From assembly GCF_024213665.1 (NCBI RefSeq), contig NZ_JANAVP010000005.1, forward strand, positions 244,014 to 308,013: a DNA stretch of 64,000 nucleotides, in the 5' to 3' direction. Position 1 is the first letter of the stretch, and each line of letters starts with the position of its first letter. Positions 16,319-24,052 of this stretch are shown here, piece by piece. The translations under genes and the position numbers were made by a program. This DNA is from Streptomyces sp. A3M-1-3. GTDB taxonomy: Bacteria > Actinomycetota > Actinomycetes > Streptomycetales > Streptomycetaceae. A model generated the notes under the pieces. It was not told the origin of the DNA, ran no database searches, and saw nothing but the letters and a program-made list of their open reading frames with translations.

Positions 16319-17656
16319 ATGACACAGGCCCCCGCGACACCGAAGGCTGTCCGCCGACGCCACGACCGCGAGATCATCGCTCTCGCCGTTCCTGCCTTCG
16401 GCGCGCTCGTCGCCGAGCCGCTGTTCGTGATGGTCGACAGTGCCGTCGTGGGTCATCTGGGGACTCCTCAACTCGCCGGTCTCGGCATCGCGGCGGCGCT
16501 GCTGATGACCGCTGTCAGTGTCTTCGTGTTCCTCGCCTACGCGACCACGGCTGCCGTGGCCAGGCGGGTGGGTGCGGGTGACCTCCAGGCCGCCATCCGG
16601 CAGGGGATGGACGGTGTTTGGCTTGCGCTGCTGCTCGGTGCGGTGGTGGTGGCGGTGGTGCTGCCGACGGCACCTTGGCTGATCGGGTTGCTCGGAGCCT
16701 CCGATACAGCGGCTCCGTATGCGGTCACGTATCTGCGGATCTCCGCGCTGGGGATTCCGGCGATGCTGGTCGTGCTGGCTGCCACGGGTGTGCTTCGTGG
16801 TCTGCAGGACACGAGGACTCCTCTGTATGTGGCTGTGGGCGGGTTCGCCGCCAACGCAGCGCTGAATGTGGGTCTTGTGTACGGCGCGGGTCTCGGGATC
16901 GCCGGTTCCGCCTGGGGCACGGTGATGGCTCAGTGCGCGATGGCCGCGGTGTATCTGGTGGTGGTGGTGCGGGGTGCGCGTGTGCACGGTGCTTCGCTGC
17001 GGCCCGATGCAGCGGGTATCAGGGCCTGTGCTCAGGCCGGGGCGCCGTTGTTGGTGCGTACGTTGTCGCTGCGGGCCGTGTTGATGATTGCGACGGCGGT
17101 GGCCGCCCGGCTGGGTGATGCCGAGGTTGCCGCGCATCAGGTGATTCTGGCGCTGTGGAGTCTGCTGGCTTTCGCGCTGGACGCGATCGCGATTGCGGGG
17201 CAGGCGATCATCGGCCGTTATCTGGGGGCGGGTGACGCTGCGGGTGCGCGGGAGGCGTGCCGTCGCATGGTGCAGTGGGGTGTGGCGGCGGGTGTGGTGC
17301 TGGGTGTGCTGGTGGTGGTGTCGCGGCCGCTGTTCATTCCCTTGTTCACGGGTGATCCGGCGGTGCGGGACGTGCTGTTGCCGGCGTTGCTGGTGGTGGC
17401 TGTTTCCCAGCCGGTGTCGGGGATTGTGTTTGTGCTGGACGGGGTGTTGATGGGTGCGGGGGACGGTCCGTATCTGGCGTGGGCGATGTTGGTGACGTTG
17501 GTTGTGTTCGCGCCGGTGGCGCTGTTGGTTCCGGTGCTGGGGGGCGGGCTGACGGCGTTGTGGTGGGCGATGACGTTGATGATGGTGGTTCGTATGGTGA
17601 CGCTTCAGGTGCGTGTGCGGTCGGGTCGTTGGGTGGTGACGGGTGCGACGCACTGA
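16319..17656 (+). CDS. MATE family efflux transporter (DinF-like)
   Basis: 445 residues with about 12 hydrophobic segments. It should export drugs or metabolites in exchange for Na+ or H+. The N-terminal REIIALAVPAFGALVAEPLFVMVDSAVVGHLGTPQLAGLGIAAALL is the first MATE repeat and HQVILALWSLLAFALDAIAIAGQAIIGRYLGAGD the second. The second half shows less biased codon use (many GTG and TTG codons) than neighbouring genes. It is a fixed neighbour of rplI/dnaB in Streptomyces, but no functional link is evident. Confidence 0.93.
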   Translation: MTQAPATPKAVRRRHDREIIALAVPAFGALVAEPLFVMVDSAVVGHLGTPQLAGLGIAAALLMTAVSVFVFLAYATTAAVARRVGAGDLQAAIRQGMDGVWLALLLGAVVVAVVLPTAPWLIGLLGASDTAAPYAVTYLRISALGIPAMLVVLAATGVLRGLQDTRTPLYVAVGGFAANAALNVGLVYGAGLGIAGSAWGTVMAQCAMAAVYLVVVVRGARVHGASLRPDAAGIRACAQAGAPLLVRTLSLRAVLMIATAVAARLGDAEVAAHQVILALWSLLAFALDAIAIAGQAIIGRYLGAGDAAGAREACRRMVQWGVAAGVVLGVLVVVSRPLFIPLFTGDPAVRDVLLPALLVVAVSQPVSGIVFVLDGVLMGAGDGPYLAWAMLVTLVVFAPVALLVPVLGGGLTALWWAMTLMMVVRMVTLQVRVRSGRWVVTGATH

Positions 17657-17673
17657 GTGTGGATTGCGGGTGC

Positions 17674-17687
17674 GTTTCACGTGAAAC
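17674..17687. promoter_or_regulatory. parS: parS site (perfect)
   Basis: GTTTCACGTGAAAC, the exact ParB-binding consensus of Streptomyces, 17 bases after the MATE stop codon. Confidence 0.9.
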
Positions 17688-17701
17688 ATCCGGTTCGGGT
17701 T

Positions 17702-17715
17702 GTTTCACGTGAGAC
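17702..17715. promoter_or_regulatory. parS: parS site (one mismatch)
   Basis: GTTTCACGTGAGAC, 13 of 14 bases; its start lies 28 bases from that of the perfect site at 17674. Confidence 0.75.
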
Positions 17716-17719
17716 GGCG

Positions 17720-17750
17720 AAGGGCCGCACCCCTTGGGGGTGCGGCCCTT
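17720..17750. terminator. Bidirectional terminator between the MATE gene and rplI
   Basis: A 14-bp perfect stem (AAGGGCCGCACCCC / GGGGTGCGGCCCTT) with a 3-base loop, between two convergent genes and directly after two parS sites. Confidence 0.85.
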
Positions 17751-17777
17751 CCTGCGCTCTGTTTGGGAGTGCAGCGC

Positions 17778-18224
17778 TTACGCGGCGACGACCTCGATGC
17801 CAAGCTTCGCGGCAACCTCGGCGTGCAGGCGCACGGAGATCTGGTGCGAGCCCAGGGTCTTGATCGGGGCGCCCAGTTCGATGCGGCGCTTGTCGACCTC
17901 GGGGCCACCGGCGGCCTTGATCGCCGAGGCGACGTCGGCCGGGGTGACGGAACCGAAGAGGCGGCCGGCGTCACCCGAGCGGGTGGCCAGGCGGACCTTC
18001 ACGCCTTCGAGCTTGGCCTTGATCTCGTTGGCCTGCTCGATGGTCGCGATCTCGTGGATCTTGCGGGCACGCCGGATCTGCTCGACGTCCTTCTCGCCAC
18101 CCTTGGTCCAGCGGATCGCGAAACCGCGCGGGACCAGGTAGTTGCGAGCGTAGCCGTCCTTGACGTCTACGACGTCGCCGGCGGTGCCGAGGCCGGACAC
18201 CTCGTGGGTGAGGATGATCTTCAT
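17778..18224 (-). CDS. rplI: 50S ribosomal protein L9
   Basis: 148 residues, standard length. L9 bridges the L1 stalk base of the large subunit. The signature [37 protein letters not shown] is intact, followed by the long connecting helix and the C-terminal RNA-binding domain ([30 protein letters not shown]). It is the last gene of the rpsF-ssb-rpsR-rplI operon, 18 bases after rpsR, and ends at a strong bidirectional terminator. Confidence 0.98.
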   Translation of the reverse strand: MKIILTHEVSGLGTAGDVVDVKDGYARNYLVPRGFAIRWTKGGEKDVEQIRRARKIHEIATIEQANEIKAKLEGVKVRLATRSGDAGRLFGSVTPADVASAIKAAGGPEVDKRRIELGAPIKTLGSHQISVRLHAEVAAKLGIEVVAA

Positions 18225-18242
18225 GTTTCGGTCACCCTTCCC

Positions 18243-18479
18243 TTATCGCGCGGTGGACGTGTAGGGCAGCAGCGCCATCTCACGGCTGTTCTTGACAGCC
18301 GTGGCGACGTCACGCTGGTGCTGCGTGCAGTTGCCGGTGACGCGGCGGGCACGGATCTTGCCGCGGTCGGAAATGAACTTCCGCAGCATGTTCGTGTCCT
18401 TGTAGTCCACGTACTGGGTCTTGTCCTTGCAGAATGCGCAGACCTTCTTCTTAGGCTTGCGCACAGGCGGCTTCGCCAT
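18243..18479 (-). CDS. rpsR: 30S ribosomal protein S18
   Basis: 78 residues. Typical S18 sequence ([62 protein letters not shown]). The CxxC pair near the N-terminus, with the later Cys, marks the zinc-binding (C+) form. It pairs with S6 on the small-subunit platform. Third gene of the operon, 42 bases after ssb. Confidence 0.98.
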   Translation of the reverse strand: MAKPPVRKPKKKVCAFCKDKTQYVDYKDTNMLRKFISDRGKIRARRVTGNCTQHQRDVATAVKNSREMALLPYTSTAR

Positions 18480-18521
18480 GGTGTTTCTCCTGTGTGATCA
18501 AGAAGTGGGGTACGGGCTGCC

Positions 18522-19121
18522 CTAGAAGGGCGGCTCGTCCGAGTAGCCGCCGCCGGAGCCGCCGGAGCCGCCGGAGCTTCCGCCCCAGCTGCCCCCGCCC
18601 TGCTGCTGGCCGCCGCCGGCCGGGGCGCTGGTGGCCCAGGGGTCGTCGGCGGGTGCACCGCCGCCGCTCTGCTGGCCGCCGCTGGGGGCTCCGCCCCAGT
18701 TGCCGCCGCCTTGTTGGCCGCCACCACCGCCGCCGTATCCGCCCTGGCCGCCTCGACCGGTGGTCTTGGTCACCTTGGCCGTGGCGTTCTTGAGGCTGGG
18801 GCCGACTTCCTCGACGTCCAGCTCGTAGACCGTGCGCTTGACGCCGTCACGGTCCTCGTAGGACCGCTGCTTCAGCCGGCCCTGCACGACGACGCGCATG
18901 CCTCGCTGGAGCGACTCCGCGACGTTCTCCGCCGCCTGACGCCAGACCGAGCAGGTCAGGAACAGGCCTTCGCCGTCCTTCCACTCATTGGTCTGCTTGT
19001 CGAAGATGCGGGGAGTGGACGCGACACGGAACTTCGCGACTGCCGCACCGGACGGGGTGAAGCGCAGCTCGGGGTCGTCGACGAGATTGCCGACGACCGT
19101 GATGACGGTCTCGCCTGCCAT
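18522..19121 (-). CDS. ssb: Single-stranded DNA-binding protein
   Basis: 199 residues. An OB fold occupies residues 1-110 ([25 protein letters not shown]...[30 protein letters not shown]). A long Gly/Gln-rich linker follows, and the acidic tip DEPPF at the extreme C-terminus recruits replication and repair partners. It lies between rpsF and rpsR, the usual arrangement. Streptomyces carry a second paralogue elsewhere; this operon copy is the essential, full-length one. Confidence 0.97.
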   Translation of the reverse strand: MAGETVITVVGNLVDDPELRFTPSGAAVAKFRVASTPRIFDKQTNEWKDGEGLFLTCSVWRQAAENVAESLQRGMRVVVQGRLKQRSYEDRDGVKRTVYELDVEEVGPSLKNATAKVTKTTGRGGQGGYGGGGGGQQGGGNWGGAPSGGQQSGGGAPADDPWATSAPAGGGQQQGGGSWGGSSGGSGGSGGGYSDEPPF

Positions 19122-19198
19122 GGGTGAACCTCTCGGCGGGGATTGCTGCTGGCTGCTTGTGCTGCTACTCGAACCCGATTACCTCTGAGCTGTGGGGC

Positions 19199-19489
19199 TC
19201 AGTGGGTCTCGGGACGGAGGACCTTGGTCCGGAGGACCGACTCGTTCAGGTTCATCTGGCGGTCGAGCTCCTTGACGACCGCAGGCTCGGCCTGCAGGTC
19301 GATGACCGAGTAGATGCCCTCGGGCTTCTTCTTGATCTCGTAAGCGAGACGACGACGGCCCCAGGTGTCGACCTTCTCAACCTTTCCGTTGCCCTCACGG
19401 ACTACGGAGAGGAAGTTCTCGATCAGCGGGGAGACAGCGCGCTCCTCGAGATCGGGGTCGAGGATGACCATCACCTCGTAGTGACGCAT
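19199..19489 (-). CDS. rpsF: 30S ribosomal protein S6
   Basis: 96 residues from [19 protein letters not shown]; the ATG at 19489 follows AAAGGAGG, so the upstream in-frame extension is rejected. S6 pairs with S18 in the platform; landmarks are [23 protein letters not shown] and the C-terminal [14 protein letters not shown]. It heads the operon rpsF-ssb-rpsR-rplI. A short hairpin just upstream of its ribosome binding site may be an S6:S18 autoregulatory leader. Confidence 0.98.
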   Translation of the reverse strand: MRHYEVMVILDPDLEERAVSPLIENFLSVVREGNGKVEKVDTWGRRRLAYEIKKKPEGIYSVIDLQAEPAVVKELDRQMNLNESVLRTKVLRPETH

Positions 19490-19517
19490 GTGGAACCCAC
19501 CTCCTTTGGACTCAGCG

Positions 19518-19536
19518 GCCACGGTCGTTCCGTGGC
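19518..19536 (-). promoter_or_regulatory. Leader hairpin of rpsF, candidate S6:S18 regulatory element
   Basis: On the minus strand GCCACGG, a 5-base loop, then CCGTGGC, followed by CCG and 10-20 bases later by AAAGGAGG. S6:S18 complexes are known to bind CCG-containing hairpins in rpsF leaders of other bacteria. The match here is by position and general shape only. Confidence 0.35.
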
Positions 19537-19773
19537 AGGAGGGTCGTGATGCGTAAGCAACGGTATCCGCCGCCACTGACAATCCCGGGGGGACTGGGTG
19601 TGACCTGGGCAGACACCGGTGCAGACCGTACAGACTACCTGCTCACCGCCTTCCGGTTGAAATCCGGCGGCCAGGGGACACAATCTGTACACAGCGGGTG
19701 TGCGCGGTGCTATGTCCTCCGTCTCGTGCGGAGGCCCCGGTGCACCGCCCCGTTTCCGGCCAGGAGGTGCCTC

Positions 19774-20088
19774 ATGGCACAGGCAATGCGACGAAACTCC
19801 TCCGTTTCTCTGCTCGCGACCGACGGCAAACCTCATCCGCTCCAGGACACCCTGGTGGCGGTGACGGTGGTGCTGGGTGCGGTGGCTTTCGTCACTGCGA
19901 TGTTCCACAACCTCCATCTGCTGAGTTCGTGGGCGGGGCTGATCGGGATCCTCACGGGTGCGTACGGGCAGTTCATCTCGGTGACGACGCGTGAGCGCTT
20001 CGCGCTGATAGTGGGCCTTGGGGCGTCCGCGGTGGGCTTCTTCCTCGGTATGGCTCACGGTGGCCTTTTCGGCGGGGTGCTCGGGTAG
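19774..20088 (+). CDS. Small membrane protein of unknown function
   Basis: 104 residues; the ATG at 19774 follows AGGAGG. Three hydrophobic segments are visible (DTLVAVTVVLGAVAFVTAMF, LLSSWAGLIGILTGAYGQF and FALIVGLGASAVGFFLGMAHGGLFGGVLG) with a short polar N-terminus. I recognise no named domain. It lies between the divergent rpsF operon and femX, 120 bases from the latter, and is a regular small gene of this neighbourhood in Streptomyces. Confidence 0.75.
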   Translation: MAQAMRRNSSVSLLATDGKPHPLQDTLVAVTVVLGAVAFVTAMFHNLHLLSSWAGLIGILTGAYGQFISVTTRERFALIVGLGASAVGFFLGMAHGGLFGGVLG

Positions 20089-20208
20089 CGGGTTCCGGGC
20101 GGCGGTTCGGGGGCCGGCGGTCGGTGGGCCGTCCCCCAGTGGGGTTGCGCCCTTGTCGCAGTAGGCTTCGCGCCATACCCAGCGAAGTCCGCCGGAGGAG
20201 CGCCCCGC

Positions 20209-21327
20209 ATGAGCCTGTCCTTGAGGACCATCAGCCGAGAGCAGCATCTGGCTTTTATCCAGAGCCTGTCCTCGGCTAGCCACTGTCAGGTCCCGGCATG
20301 GGCCGACGTGAAGAACGAATGGCGCTCGGAGAACCTTGGCTGGTTCGACAAGTCCGGTGAACTGGTCGGTGTGGCCCTGGTGTTGTACCGCCAGCTGCCC
20401 AAGGTGAAGCGCTATTTGGCGTACTTGCCGGAGGGGCCGGTCATCAACTGGTACGCGCCGAATCTTGACGAGTGGCTGCAGCCGATGCTGGCGCATTTGA
20501 AGCAGCAGGGTGCGTTCACGGTGAAGATGGGTCCGCCGGTGGTGATCCGGCGCTGGAACGCGGCGGCGATCAAGTCGGGGATCCAGGATCCGGATGTGAA
20601 GCGTCTGCGGGATGTCGAGGCCTCGCACATTGAGCCGCGGGCGTTCGAGGTTTCGGACAAGCTGCGCAGGATGGGCTGGCAGCAGGGCGAGGACGGCGGG
20701 GCCGGGTTCGGTGATGTGCAGCCGCGGTACGTCTTCCAGGTGCCGCTGGCGAACCGTTCGCTGGATGACGTCCTGAAGGGCTTCAACCAGCTGTGGCGGC
20801 GCAACATCAAGAAGGCGGAGAAGGCCGGCGTCGAGGTCGTCCAGGGCGGTTACGACGATCTGCCGGTGTGGCAGCAGTTGTACGAGGTCACGGCGGAGCG
20901 CGACCGGTTCCGGCCGCGGCCGCTGAGCTACTTCCAGCGCCAGTGGACGGCCCTGAACTCCGAGGATCCGAACCGGATGCGCCTGTACATCGCGAAGCAT
21001 GACGGCGAGCCGCTGGCGGCTGCGACGATGCTGACGGTAGGCCACCATGTCTGGTACTCGTACGGGGCGTCGGCGAACCACAAGCGCGAGGTGCGGCCGT
21101 CGAACGCGATGCAGTGGCGGATGCTGCGTGATGCGTACGCGTTGGGCGCGAGCGTGTATGACCTGCGCGGCATCAGTGACTCGCTCGACGAGACCGATCA
21201 CCTGTTCGGCCTGATCCAGTTCAAGGTCGGCACGGGTGGTGAGGCGGTGGAGTACGTAGGTGAGTGGGACTTCCCGCTGAACAAGCTGCTTCACAAGGCG
21301 CTCGACATCTACATGTCCCGCCGCTGA
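20209..21327 (+). CDS. femX: FemX-like peptidyltransferase (FemABX family)
   Basis: 372 residues in two GNAT-like subdomains. FemX-type enzymes add the first amino acid of the interpeptide bridge (glycine in Streptomyces) to lipid II from aminoacyl-tRNA. Seen: PAWADVKNEWRSENLGWFDKSGELVGVALVLYRQLP, LPEGPVINW, GFNQLWRRNIKKAEKAGVEVVQG (charged helix) and YDLRGISDSLDETDHLFGLIQFKVGTGGEAVEYVGEWD at the C-terminus. It lies 73 bases upstream of an alanine-racemase-like gene, so both probably serve peptidoglycan. Confidence 0.9.
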   Translation: MSLSLRTISREQHLAFIQSLSSASHCQVPAWADVKNEWRSENLGWFDKSGELVGVALVLYRQLPKVKRYLAYLPEGPVINWYAPNLDEWLQPMLAHLKQQGAFTVKMGPPVVIRRWNAAAIKSGIQDPDVKRLRDVEASHIEPRAFEVSDKLRRMGWQQGEDGGAGFGDVQPRYVFQVPLANRSLDDVLKGFNQLWRRNIKKAEKAGVEVVQGGYDDLPVWQQLYEVTAERDRFRPRPLSYFQRQWTALNSEDPNRMRLYIAKHDGEPLAAATMLTVGHHVWYSYGASANHKREVRPSNAMQWRMLRDAYALGASVYDLRGISDSLDETDHLFGLIQFKVGTGGEAVEYVGEWDFPLNKLLHKALDIYMSRR

Positions 21328-21400
21328 TCCGGTTGACTCCCCGTAGCTACCGTTCATACCTCTGATACACCGCAGCCACGAGAAAGGTTCCGGACCGGCC

Positions 21401-22432
21401 ATGGCGCTCACGCTCTACGTCGACACCGCGCGCTGGCGGGCGCACCAGAAGCATGTGATCGAACAGTTCCCGGGGATAGTGCCGGTCTGCAAGGGCAACG
21501 GCTACGGCTTCGGTCATGAGCGGCTGGCGGAGGAGGCGACGCGGTTCGGCTCCGACGTTCTGGCGGTGGGGACGACGTACGAGGCCGCCCGTATCAAGGA
21601 CTGGTTCAGCGGTGATCTGCTGGTTCTGACGCCGTTCCGGCGGGGTGAGGAGCCGGTGCCGTTGCCGGACCGGGTGATCCGTTCGGTTTCGTCGGTGGAC
21701 GGTGTTCACGGCCTGGTGGGCGCACGTGTCGTCATCGAGTGCATGAGTTCGATGAAGCGGCACGGTATCGCCGAGCATGAGCTGGGGCAGTTGCACGCCG
21801 CGATCGAGGATGTACGGCTGGAGGGTTTCGCCCTGCATCTGCCGCTGGACCGTACGGACGGCTCCGACGCGGTGGAGGAGGTCATCGGGTGGATGGACCG
21901 GCTGCGTGCGGCCCGGCTGCCGTTGCACACGATGTTCGTGAGTCATCTGCGGGCGCAGGAGCTGGGGCGGCTGCAGCAGCAGTTCCCGCAGACGCGGTTC
22001 CGGGCTCGGATCGGTACGCGGCTGTGGCTGGGTGACCATGATGCGACGGAGTACCGGGGCGCGGTGCTTGATGTGACGCGGGTCTCCAAGGGGGACCGTT
22101 TCGGCTACCGGCAGCAGAAGGTGGCTTCGGACGGCTGGCTGGTCGTGGTGGCGGGCGGTACGTCGCACGGGGTGGGCCTGGAGGCTCCGAAGGCGCTGCA
22201 CGGGGTCATGCCGCGTGCCAAGGGTGTGGCGCGTGCGGGTCTGGCGACGGTGAACCGGAATCTGTCGCCGTTCGTGTGGGCGGGCAAGCAGCGCTGGTTC
22301 GCGGAGCCGCCGCACATGCAGGTGTCGATTCTGTTCGTGCCGGCGGATGCGCCGGAGCCGAAGGTGGGCGAGGAGCTGGTGGCTCATCTGCGGCATACGA
22401 CGACGCAGTTCGACCGGGTGGTCGACCGCTGA
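21401..22432 (+). CDS. Alanine racemase N-terminal-domain protein (PLP-dependent)
   Basis: 343 residues. The PLP lysine lies in VCKGNGYGFGHERLAEEA (K31), the counterpart of KANAYGHG in alanine racemase. A TIM barrel follows, with MSSMKRHGI and RIGTRLWLGD for the phosphate-binding side and a C-terminal part with PLP-side Tyr/Arg residues. It differs enough from canonical Alr that a distinct substrate or an amino-acid-binding role is possible. Same strand as femX, 73 bases downstream; ends before a 17-bp-stem terminator. Confidence 0.88.
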   Translation: MALTLYVDTARWRAHQKHVIEQFPGIVPVCKGNGYGFGHERLAEEATRFGSDVLAVGTTYEAARIKDWFSGDLLVLTPFRRGEEPVPLPDRVIRSVSSVDGVHGLVGARVVIECMSSMKRHGIAEHELGQLHAAIEDVRLEGFALHLPLDRTDGSDAVEEVIGWMDRLRAARLPLHTMFVSHLRAQELGRLQQQFPQTRFRARIGTRLWLGDHDATEYRGAVLDVTRVSKGDRFGYRQQKVASDGWLVVVAGGTSHGVGLEAPKALHGVMPRAKGVARAGLATVNRNLSPFVWAGKQRWFAEPPHMQVSILFVPADAPEPKVGEELVAHLRHTTTQFDRVVDR

Positions 22433-22452
22433 TCGTCATGCGGGCGTGAAGA

Positions 22453-22491
22453 GGGGCCCGGGCCGCACCGTTCTGGTGCGGCCCGGGCCCC
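22453..22491. terminator. Bidirectional terminator after the alanine racemase-like gene
   Basis: A 17-bp perfect stem (GGGGCCCGGGCCGCACC and its complement) with loop GTTCT, between two convergent genes. Confidence 0.9.
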
Positions 22492-22496
22492 GTTCG

Positions 22497-23960
22497 CTAT
22501 TCGCGTACGGTCGTGCCCCATTCGACCCGGGGATGGGCCTGGAGGTGGGCGGCGTGCCGTGCTGGGCGGGCGGCCTCGCCGAGGACGAAGACGTCGGGTG
22601 CGCCGTCGAGGACGCCGCCGGAGGGGTCGTCGGAGCCGTCGGTGCGTACGACGTCCCGTTCCGGCATGAGTACGTCCCGTACGACGACGGCGCACAGGTA
22701 CAGGGTTCCCAGCAGGTGGACGGCGATGGCGAGTTGGTAGCCCTCGGTGGGGAGGCCCTGGTGTTTGTCTCCGCTGCCGGTGTACGCCAGGTACATCCAG
22801 ATGCCGAGGAAGTACATGACTTCGCAGGCCTGCCAGATCAGGAAGTCCCGCCAGCGTGGCCGGGCGAGGGCTGCGAGGGGGATGAGCCACAGCACGTACT
22901 GCGGTGAGTAGACCTTGTTGGTGAGGATGAAGACGGCGACGACCAGGAAGGCCAGCTGTGCGAAGCGGGGCCGGCGCGGTGCGGTGAGGGCGAGTGCGCC
23001 GATGCCTGCGCACAGGATGAGGGTGAGGAGGGTGGCGTAGGTGTTGGCGTTGTCGAGGGGGTTGCCGGTGCGCTGGGAGATGATCAGCCAGAGGGAGCCG
23101 AAGTCGACGGGGCGTTCCTGGCTGAAGGTGTAGAACTTCTTCCAGCCCTCGGGGGCGAAGTACATGACGGGCAGGTTGACGGCCAGCCAGGCGCCGGTGG
23201 CGCCGAGTGCGGCGGCTGCGAGTTCGCGCCACTTCCCGGCGCGCCAGCACAGGACGAACAGCGGCCCGAGGAGCAGTGCGGGGTAGAGCTTGGCCGCGGT
23301 CGCGAGGCCGATGAGGATGCCGAACGCGAGGGGCCTGGCGCGCGACCACATGAGCATCGCCGCCGCGGTCAGGGAGACCGCGAGGAGGTCCCAGTTGATG
23401 GTGGCGGTGAGGGCGAAGGCCGGGGCGAGGGCGACGAGCAGTGCGTCCCAGGGGCGTCGGCGGTGGGTGCGGGCCACGCAGACGGCGATGACGGCGGCGC
23501 AGACCATCAGCATGCCCGCGTTGACCATCCAGTAGACCTGTTCGCGGTGTTCCATGGAGCCGCCCTGCGGGGTGAGCCAGGAGGCCGCCTCCATGAACAG
23601 GCCGGTCAGTACGGGGTATTCGAGGTACTGCATGTCGCCGGGCAGCCGGTCGAAGTAGGGCAGGAGGTTGTCGGCGAATCCGCGCCCGACGTAGAGGTGT
23701 GGGATGTCGGAGTAGCAGGCATGGGTGTACTGGGACGTTGCCCCTTTGAACCAGGCCCAGTCGTAGCAGGGCGCTTTCTGTGCCATGCCGAGGGCGAACA
23801 TGCCGAGGGCGACCAGGACGATGACGCGGACGGGGGTCAGCGGGCCTCTGCCGAGCGCCGCGTAGCGGCCGGTCGGTCCGCCGATCAGCTCGCTGCCGGC
23901 CGCGGCCACGTCGTCCTGCTGTGTGGGCAGTACGGGTCGGTCCTCGTGCACGCTCGTCAT
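22497..23960 (-). CDS. Glycosyltransferase family 87 membrane protein
   Basis: 487 residues from MTSVHEDRPVLP; the ATG at 23960 has AGGA upstream and is preferred to the one at 23990. The product is polytopic with about 10-12 hydrophobic segments. It shows the GT-C pattern of GT87/DUF2029 polyprenyl-phosphate-mannose-dependent transferases: an acidic luminal stretch after the first membrane segment (KAPCYDWAWF..., LEYPVLTGLFM), LIGLATAAKLYPALLLGPLFVL and NKVYSPQYVLWLIPLAAL. Such enzymes build cell-envelope mannans or glycolipids; the acceptor here is unknown. Convergent with femX/alr. Confidence 0.85.
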   Translation of the reverse strand: MTSVHEDRPVLPTQQDDVAAAGSELIGGPTGRYAALGRGPLTPVRVIVLVALGMFALGMAQKAPCYDWAWFKGATSQYTHACYSDIPHLYVGRGFADNLLPYFDRLPGDMQYLEYPVLTGLFMEAASWLTPQGGSMEHREQVYWMVNAGMLMVCAAVIAVCVARTHRRRPWDALLVALAPAFALTATINWDLLAVSLTAAAMLMWSRARPLAFGILIGLATAAKLYPALLLGPLFVLCWRAGKWRELAAAALGATGAWLAVNLPVMYFAPEGWKKFYTFSQERPVDFGSLWLIISQRTGNPLDNANTYATLLTLILCAGIGALALTAPRRPRFAQLAFLVVAVFILTNKVYSPQYVLWLIPLAALARPRWRDFLIWQACEVMYFLGIWMYLAYTGSGDKHQGLPTEGYQLAIAVHLLGTLYLCAVVVRDVLMPERDVVRTDGSDDPSGGVLDGAPDVFVLGEAARPARHAAHLQAHPRVEWGTTVRE

Positions 23961-23994
23961 GGGCTCATCCTGCCGTACGGGCCTGGGCATGGCG

Positions 23995-24027
23995 CGAGGG
24001 CCGTCGCGGCTGCCGCGACGGCCCTCG
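23995..24027. terminator. Terminator of the class A PBP gene
   Basis: A 15-bp stem (CGAGGGCCGTCGCGG / CCGCGACGGCCCTCG) with a 3-base loop, 26 bases after the PBP stop on the minus strand and ahead of the GT87 start. Confidence 0.8.
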
Positions 24028-24052
24028 TGCCGTGTTCCGTTGTTGCCGGTGG

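Noticed and set aside
16292..17689. 465-codon antisense frame over the MATE gene
   Set aside because: Arg/His/Gln-rich shadow frame with no domain; the MATE frame has clear membrane segments.
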